From positions 1 to 12,944 of the forward strand of contig UZAE01001511.1 of assembly GCA_900617975.1 (NCBI GenBank): DNA of 12,944 nt, written 5' to 3'. This DNA is from Rodentolepis nana (taxonomy: Eukaryota > Platyhelminthes > Cestoda > Cyclophyllidea > Hymenolepididae). Under the pieces are notes generated by a model. It had not been told where the DNA came from and did not search any database. It worked only from the letters and a program-made list of their open reading frames with translations. This document shows positions 8,435 to 12,944 of the stretch, one piece after another. Both the position numbers and the translations under genes were made by a program. Position 1 is the stretch's first letter, and each line of letters opens with the position of its first letter.

Positions 8435-8441
8435 GAGCCCC

Positions 8442-8479
8442 ACAAGAGGTCAGCAACACCGGGCATTCAACTCAAAAAA

Positions 8480-8544
<65 letters not shown>

Positions 8545-8576
8545 ATCGATCACCTTTCCCATTTAACAGATTTCCC
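8442..8576 (-). repeat. Long direct repeat flanking the headed SINE, 5' copy (with TA expansion)
   Basis: Read on the minus strand from GGGAAATCTGTTAAATGGG through the TA tract, CTTTTTTGAGTTGA and TTGCTGACCTC to the base before the SINE head, it repeats 7947-8038. The TA core has expanded to about 30 units here, against a few in the other copy, which explains most of the length difference. Confidence 0.65.
8482..8542. repeat. (TA)n microsatellite, about 30 units
   Basis: This is an uninterrupted alternating AT run inside the 5' flanking repeat of the headed SINE. The matching place in the other flank reads only gatatatacgtatataag, so this run grew after the duplication. Such a tract can extrude a cruciform and is probably polymorphic. 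Confidence 0.95.
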
Positions 8577-8584
8577 TAAATAAT

Positions 8585-10960
8585 GAAGTCGATGATTTAT
8601 ACTGTTGAAATTTGAACTGTTCAATGAGTAAAAATTATAAGAATATAATTTAAAGAAACAATTTAAGTGGGATTCATTAAATGAAAAGCTCACTTTCTCT
8701 CAAAGCCTCCAATTATGCCAGTACCACTTAATGAAATTATAATAAATCAACTTCAACTGATTTCCAATAGTGGAAACTTGTACGAGCTTTGTGTCTTACC
8801 GTCACACTCATGGTAATAATCGTATTAATCAAATTTCTTTAATTAGTTAATTAGACAATAGCAAATATTTATTTCTATTAAAATTTATAAAGCAGCATTT
8901 TGTGACTAAATGATTTTTTCAGAATGAAATGGCTCAACCTGTCAGATGGCATGATCTTGGTCTGTCAAACTCTGGCAATGGCAAATTAATGACTAAACCC
9001 CAACCACCAGAATTGCATAATGACAGGTAACCTGTTTACGTTACAGAAATGTTTTAGATAAGAAAAGTAAATATACTCAATGAGTGCGAGTTTAGGGGAA
9101 AAATGGTAGCATAAACAGCTAAAAACTCTGATTATAAATCATTGGTTAAAACGTATTCAAGGTCGTTGCTCTTGGTGGAAAGAAAGATCTCCTGAAGTCG
9201 GTCTGACGAATAAGTCATTTTCTGTTGACCAAAACTAATCAAAATGATTGGTTTTTAAGTTACTGCGTCAACCTTGTGAACTCTAAGTGGCAGGATGCAC
9301 ACTTTGATTAGATTAGTCAATGCTGAAGAAAAAACTGTAGGACTTCTAAATCCACTTTACACAATATCTTAAGAAGCCATAATTGAATTTCCTTGAAACA
9401 GAAAACCGTGTTGGCGGGGTTTCTTCTATTTAACTCGCTTCCAATCCAAACTAACTATCAATATGCCCCACGCCTCCTTGCTGATAATTCAGATTTGAAC
9501 ACCAATTTTCTGCTTTCATCTCCATCGTCTGTCCCCATTGACAGCGACCAATAAAATTTGGCGTACTTTCAAATCTAGATTTTGAGATTTAAAAAAAGTG
9601 ATTTTCTGCGATTTGCAAAAACCTTATAATTAGCCTCTAAAAAACCGAAAAGAGAATGAAAATAAACAGTTTCACCAATTTCCAACACTTTAGAATTGAT
9701 AAAGATAGGTAGAGATTAACTGCAGTGTATAAGACGTGATAATTTGGGTACTGAATTCAAGAGTAGAAAATGAAAATTTGAAAACACAATTCCTTTGACG
9801 ACCTCTGTTCGAGAGCGTACAGATGTAATATAATTAACTTAATTTACATATTCAAGTTAAATTTCTGTAGCAGAAATGTAAAAGAGAGGTGTGTAGCCAT
9901 TTAGCTTTAATTAGTATGACTTTTAAAATCTTCTTTTTTTTCCGGTAACATGATCGTCAAAAGTTTATTTTCAATGAGAAACACTTCTATAATTAGCTCC
10001 AAGCAAGTTTTGTCAAAGCCAGAATTATGCAGAAATCTTGTAAAACTTTCGAAACACTCCATACTAATCAGCGCAGAAAGAAAGCAATATTACAGTAACA
10101 AAGAAAGCAATATTTCAATATCATCACTACAAGATCAAATATAAATTTAAAAAAATTATTTATTTCAAAATTATACAGTCAAAAGTGCAAATCTAGTTGC
10201 AGGATTGATGTACTTTCAAGCAATTATAGGGCTACCATCAACAATTCCGAATTACAGAGAGAATTAAATTTTAATATACCAAGAAGTGCATCAGAAAAAG
10301 AAACAAAGATATTAAAAGTTAAATAGTAGGTGTCTTCAGTATAGACAATCGATAATAATTAGTAAATTATGAATGGCATTATTACTACTAGGAGTGGTAA
10401 AATTGTATTAAATGTAGATTCTTGATAGAATTCGAGATCTTTAACCATGACATTTTTCATGGCAATATAAAATTCATTAAAGATCTGAACAAAACATTCA
10501 CAACGATTAAAAATAAATAATTTAAAAAAATGCGAGAACAAATAGGACAAATTTTATCATAAAACATAAAACTATATGAGAATAATAAAAGTAATATGAG
10601 AATTCTGAAATTTCTACTTAAACAAACCCCTAAAAAGTTTCCTGTTGAAAATATACCTGTTTACGAAAATGCGAATATAGAAGCTAGAAAAGTGTAAATA
10701 AATATTTAAATCAATTGAATTTAGCGGTTAACCACCTTTATTTACAGTGGGAAATATTTGGTATCTGAATCTTAGAGGTAATTTCGGAATTTGAAATGAA
10801 ATAAGTAGATTGAGCAGAAAATCAAATGTCTTATTAAATGCAATTCTTTTAATAAGACATTTAAATAGCTAACAAAGAAAATTGTTCGAAATAGAAAGTT
10901 CGCTAAGAGGAAGTCGGGAACTAAATGAAAAAAGGTAATAATAAATAATAATAATAAAAT
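8585..10960. other. AT-rich non-coding stretch, no gene recognised
   Basis: This is intron or 5' flank of the TOM1-like gene. A slightly less AT-rich patch at about 9400-9560 has no splice-bounded open frame that I could identify. The 64-codon plus frame at 9950-10144 and the 63-codon minus frame at 10359-10550 are of simple AT-rich composition and match nothing I know. No VHS-domain exon was seen on the minus strand. The one notable structure is the stem-loop at 10824-10862. Confidence 0.55.
10824..10862. repeat. Perfect 15-bp stem-loop
   Basis: AAATGTCTTATTAAA and TTTAATAAGACATTT are exact reverse complements separated by the 9-nt loop TGCAATTCT. The stem has mixed sequence, so it is more than a simple A/T palindrome. 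It is too short for an animal microRNA precursor of usual size, and its role is unknown. Confidence 0.85.
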
Positions 10961-11300
10961 GGGGTGTGCGATAGACTTACCTCCACGTGGTGCACCCTGG
11001 GCAACGTATATTCATACGGCAAAAAAGTCTATTAACTGGAAGTTGACTTCTCACTTCAAACTGCCTTCACCTCACTCTATGCCATATTTGAATATTTCCA
11101 CAGTATTCACCTCACCTTTTTTTCTACCTTTGTGTTTGTCTCTTACATCTTTGAAACACTCTTCTCTTCCTTCCCCCCCCCCTCTCGACTTTTTCAATTT
11201 GATGTTCCTTCCCCTCTGTGAAGTCTGAAGTTAACTAAAGGGCTAATGATAACCATCAAGATGCCTGCCATTTGATATAAATAATAATAAAATAATAAAT
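10961..11300 (+). mobile_element. Headless SINE, copy 4
   Basis: About 340 bp run from GGGGTGTGCGATAG to a TAA/TAAA-type tail at 11277-11300. The complementary pair ATAGACTT (10971-10978) and AAGTCTAT (11025-11032) is kept, and the inner hairpin reads CGTAT-ATTC-ATACG (11005-11018), with only its loop changed. The middle reads TGTTTGTCTCTTACATC, as in the copy at 5262, and contains a 10-base C run at 11173-11182. The 5' flank AATAATAATAAAAT (10947-10960) recurs within the tail at 11280-11293 and may be the target-site duplication, although it cannot be told apart from tail sequence. It is antisense to the TOM1-like gene. Confidence 0.9.
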
Positions 11301-12731
11301 TCTGATCAATGTTAATCCATCGATACAATCTAAAATAAAAGGCAAAATTTTGTGTCCGTGAAATGGTTTTACGCAAAATTTTTCAATGATAACAATTTGG
11401 CGAAATCAATTTTTTTGTTGGAAAAGAATATGAAAGCGTGATTTAAAGTTTTACCTGTGGGATTTAGGAGCTGGTAGTTGTTAGAACAAGATCCGTGGAA
11501 GAAAAAGAAGACCATAGAATATGCACACACAACTCTATTCTATTTTTTTTCAAATAAAGCAATTCTAATTAAAGGAATACAGCAAAGCGATACGTTAAAC
11601 GTGTATGTTCAATTGTGAAGAACAATTTAGAAAATTAAATAAGGTGAATTTAAAATTAAAGGGGAAAAAACTTGGCCAAAAATTTACGAAAAAAACGGGA
11701 GCAAAGAAAGACCTGTCAACCAATAAAATTAAGGCAAATGGAAAAAACGAAATCAACATCGAATCGATAAAATGACAGGAAGTGGGGATAAATTTAATGT
11801 GGCGATCCTGTTGTTTTATTTTCTCATGCTTCAGAAACATGCAAAGGAGGAATTTTTTTCAGTCCAAAAAAGGCGCATATTTTGCAATTACAAACTGAGC
11901 TCCATTAATTTTGAAACAGTTTCAACATAAAAAAGTGAGAGAGACGATAAAGGAAACTGAACCAAATTTGAGTCGTGTAAGACATTAAAAAAGAAATATT
12001 TTAAGCAGAATTAATGGAAGATAATTTAAAAAAAAAATTGAAAATTCTTTAAAAGGAAAAATTAGAAAACAGTTGCATTTCCGAATAATCTAAATTGTTA
12101 GCAAACCAGGTGATTAGATTATCAGTGATAATGTAAATAGACCTTAAAAAATTAATGAAATTCCTTAGCAAATGAATTTGATATTTGTAAGAAGGCATAT
12201 AAAAGCTTTCAATGTGTTTGTTATAACATTCTGCAACAAGATTTTAACAGGAGTGGGAATTTACTCTCGTTGCCTATTTCTCACGAGTGGAATTAAAAAA
12301 TAATTCATTTTCGTCTTTAAAAACAGCGCGAGCAAAGAGGATTACAAGGTTATTCACATTTTGCTTGAGCAAATGAGATTGAGAAGAACAAATGATTTGA
12401 GTTATGTATGGAACAGCGTAGAAGATAATAAGACCCAAAAAACGAAAAAACCCGATTTGTGAATGTGTGTTTGTTGGTGCAGTAAGAAAAACATAGGAGG
12501 TCACTGCTACAAACAATGACTCCTATTCAAATACAGAAACAGTTAATTTCTTTGAAAAAAACTCAACGCCTAGAGACGAATTTTGAGGAAAGAAAGAAGT
12601 CCTCAGTTTGATGCACTAACACGATATAAAGGTGTCGAAATTTAGCAATCACTTGCTTGGAAGACGTCAAATTTGCGCCATAACAGAGGAGATTCACGTG
12701 AACACAGATAGGTGAATCGATGTTATAGTTT
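11301..12731. other. AT-rich non-coding stretch, no gene recognised
   Basis: The stretch is strongly A-rich on the plus strand, with many homopolymer A runs. The minus-strand frames at 11595-11840 and 12274-12516 consist of Phe, Ile, Leu and Asn codons expected from such composition. No SINE copy, RNA gene or convincing exon is visible. Confidence 0.6.
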
Positions 12732-12944
12732 AGAGTGCACGATAAACTTACATCCACGAGGTGCACCCTGGACAACGTATTCTCATAAGGCAAAGGTTCA
12801 TAAAACGAGAGTTGACTTCTTAGCCCAATTCACCATGACCCGACTGCATGTCATATTCGACCACTTCCACAGAACTCATCTTACATTCTCTCTGTCTTTG
12901 TGTCTGTCTGTCTGTCTGTCTCTTTTACACCTGTGAATCACTCT
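12732..12944 (+). mobile_element. Headless SINE, copy 5, diverged (right end cut by window)
   Basis: The copy begins near 12732 with AGAGTGCACGATAAACTT, the diverged equivalent of the GGGGTGTGCGATAGACTT start of the other copies, and no tRNA-like sequence precedes it. It is more diverged: the two stem arms (ATAAACTT and AGGTTCAT) no longer pair well, and the CCACGTGG block reads CCACGAGG. CCACTTCCACAG and GTGTCTGTCT place it with the copy at the left edge of the window. It carries a local TGTC expansion and runs out of the window before its tail. Confidence 0.88.
12901..12922 (+). repeat. (TGTC)n microsatellite within the SINE
   Basis: Five TGTC units stand where the copy at the left edge of the window has only GTGTCTGTCTC. 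This is a microsatellite seeded by the SINE's own pyrimidine-rich middle. Confidence 0.88.

Larger units (their letters stand above)
8039..8441 (-). mobile_element. Full-length tRNA-Ala-derived SINE, copy 3
   Basis: This is the only copy here with its head. On the minus strand it starts with a 73-nt tRNA-Ala-like unit (8441-8369), passes a 14-nt joint (TGTCTCCGCCACTT), then enters the body at GGGGTGTACGATAG and ends in an AT-rich tail near 8039. The paired segments GATAGACTT (8345-8337) and AAGTCTATC (8291-8283) are kept with nine complementary bases. Near the 3' end the GACGCCTGCC segment of the other copies is missing. Its orientation is the same as the TOM1-like gene, within the intron 5' of the 7944-7810 exon. 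A 120-codon minus-strand open frame that overlaps head and body is incidental. The class (pol III SINE, moved by a partner LINE) is established knowledge; the partner is not visible here. Confidence 0.92.
8369..8441 (-). tRNA. tRNA-Ala(AGC)-like SINE head (tRNA pseudogene)
   Basis: The 73 bases fold as a cloverleaf. The acceptor stem GGGGCTC/GTGCTCC has one T-T mismatch at position 6 and one G-T pair. The D arm is GCTC/GAGC, the anticodon stem CTCGC/GCGAG is perfect with loop TTAGCAT (anticodon AGC at 8408-8406), the T stem CTGGG/CCCAG is perfect, and the discriminator is A. It closely follows metazoan tRNA-Ala(AGC). The T loop ATCGTTA departs from the canonical TTCRANY, and the unit continues directly into the SINE body, so I call it the SINE head rather than a working tRNA gene. 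Confidence 0.85.

Noticed and set aside
8369..8441. A functional tRNA-Ala gene
   Set aside because: The cloverleaf is good, but the T loop is non-canonical, the acceptor stem has a mismatch, and the sequence runs into the SINE body without a T-run terminator.
8097..8459. A 120-codon minus-strand open frame
   Set aside because: It spans the tRNA-like head and SINE body. The other SINE copies give unrelated or broken frames in the same region, so it is not a protein gene.
9950..10144. Plus-strand 64-codon frame
   Set aside because: Ser/Lys/Asn/Ile-rich composition expected from AT-rich DNA. No motif, splice context or neighbour supports it.

Overview
The window looks like a piece of an animal (metazoan) nuclear genome. 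It is AT-rich (roughly two-thirds A+T by eye). It carries spliced coding exons with GT..AG borders and polypyrimidine tracts, kilobase-scale introns, several copies of a tRNA-derived SINE, and microsatellites. It shows no bacterial gene layout. The protein and the 68-nt intron would fit an invertebrate, possibly a flatworm, but the lineage cannot be fixed from the sequence.

One gene is supported, on the minus strand: a TOM1-family (Target of Myb 1) endosomal adaptor. Read from high to low coordinates, it has a probable exon at 7944-7810, an exon at 2624-2284 (Gln/His-rich linker plus the first half of the GAT domain), an exon at 936-812 (middle of GAT), and an exon starting at 743 (end of GAT and a low-complexity acidic tail). 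That last exon ends either at a stop at 401 or, perhaps better, at a donor after 428. All junctions keep frame. The N-terminal VHS domain expected in this family was not found, so the 5' part probably lies beyond 12944 and the 3' end may lie left of base 1.

The introns and flanks hold five copies of one SINE family: 1-312 (+, cut by the window edge), 5262-5597 (+), 8039-8441 (-), 10961-11300 (+) and 12732-12944 (+, cut by the edge). Only the 8039-8441 copy keeps a head, a 73-nt near-intact tRNA-Ala(AGC) with A and B boxes. The three other copies whose left end is visible begin at the same internal point, GGGGTGTGCGATAG, and one of them (5262) has a clean 9-bp target-site duplication. Just inside that point, four of five copies keep an 8-9 bp complementary pair (ATAGACTT / AAGTCTAT) enclosing a small hairpin. 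This suggests a structured RNA module at the start of the body and a recurrent headless form. The headed copy is bounded by unusually long (about 90-130 bp) diverged direct repeats, one of which runs into the polypyrimidine tract of the 7944-7810 exon.

The rest is AT-rich intronic sequence without recognisable genes. It holds a (TA)n tract of about 30 units, poly-C runs, a perfect 15-bp stem-loop at 10824-10862, and two less AT-rich blocks (about 3862-4330 and 7270-7600) of unknown origin.
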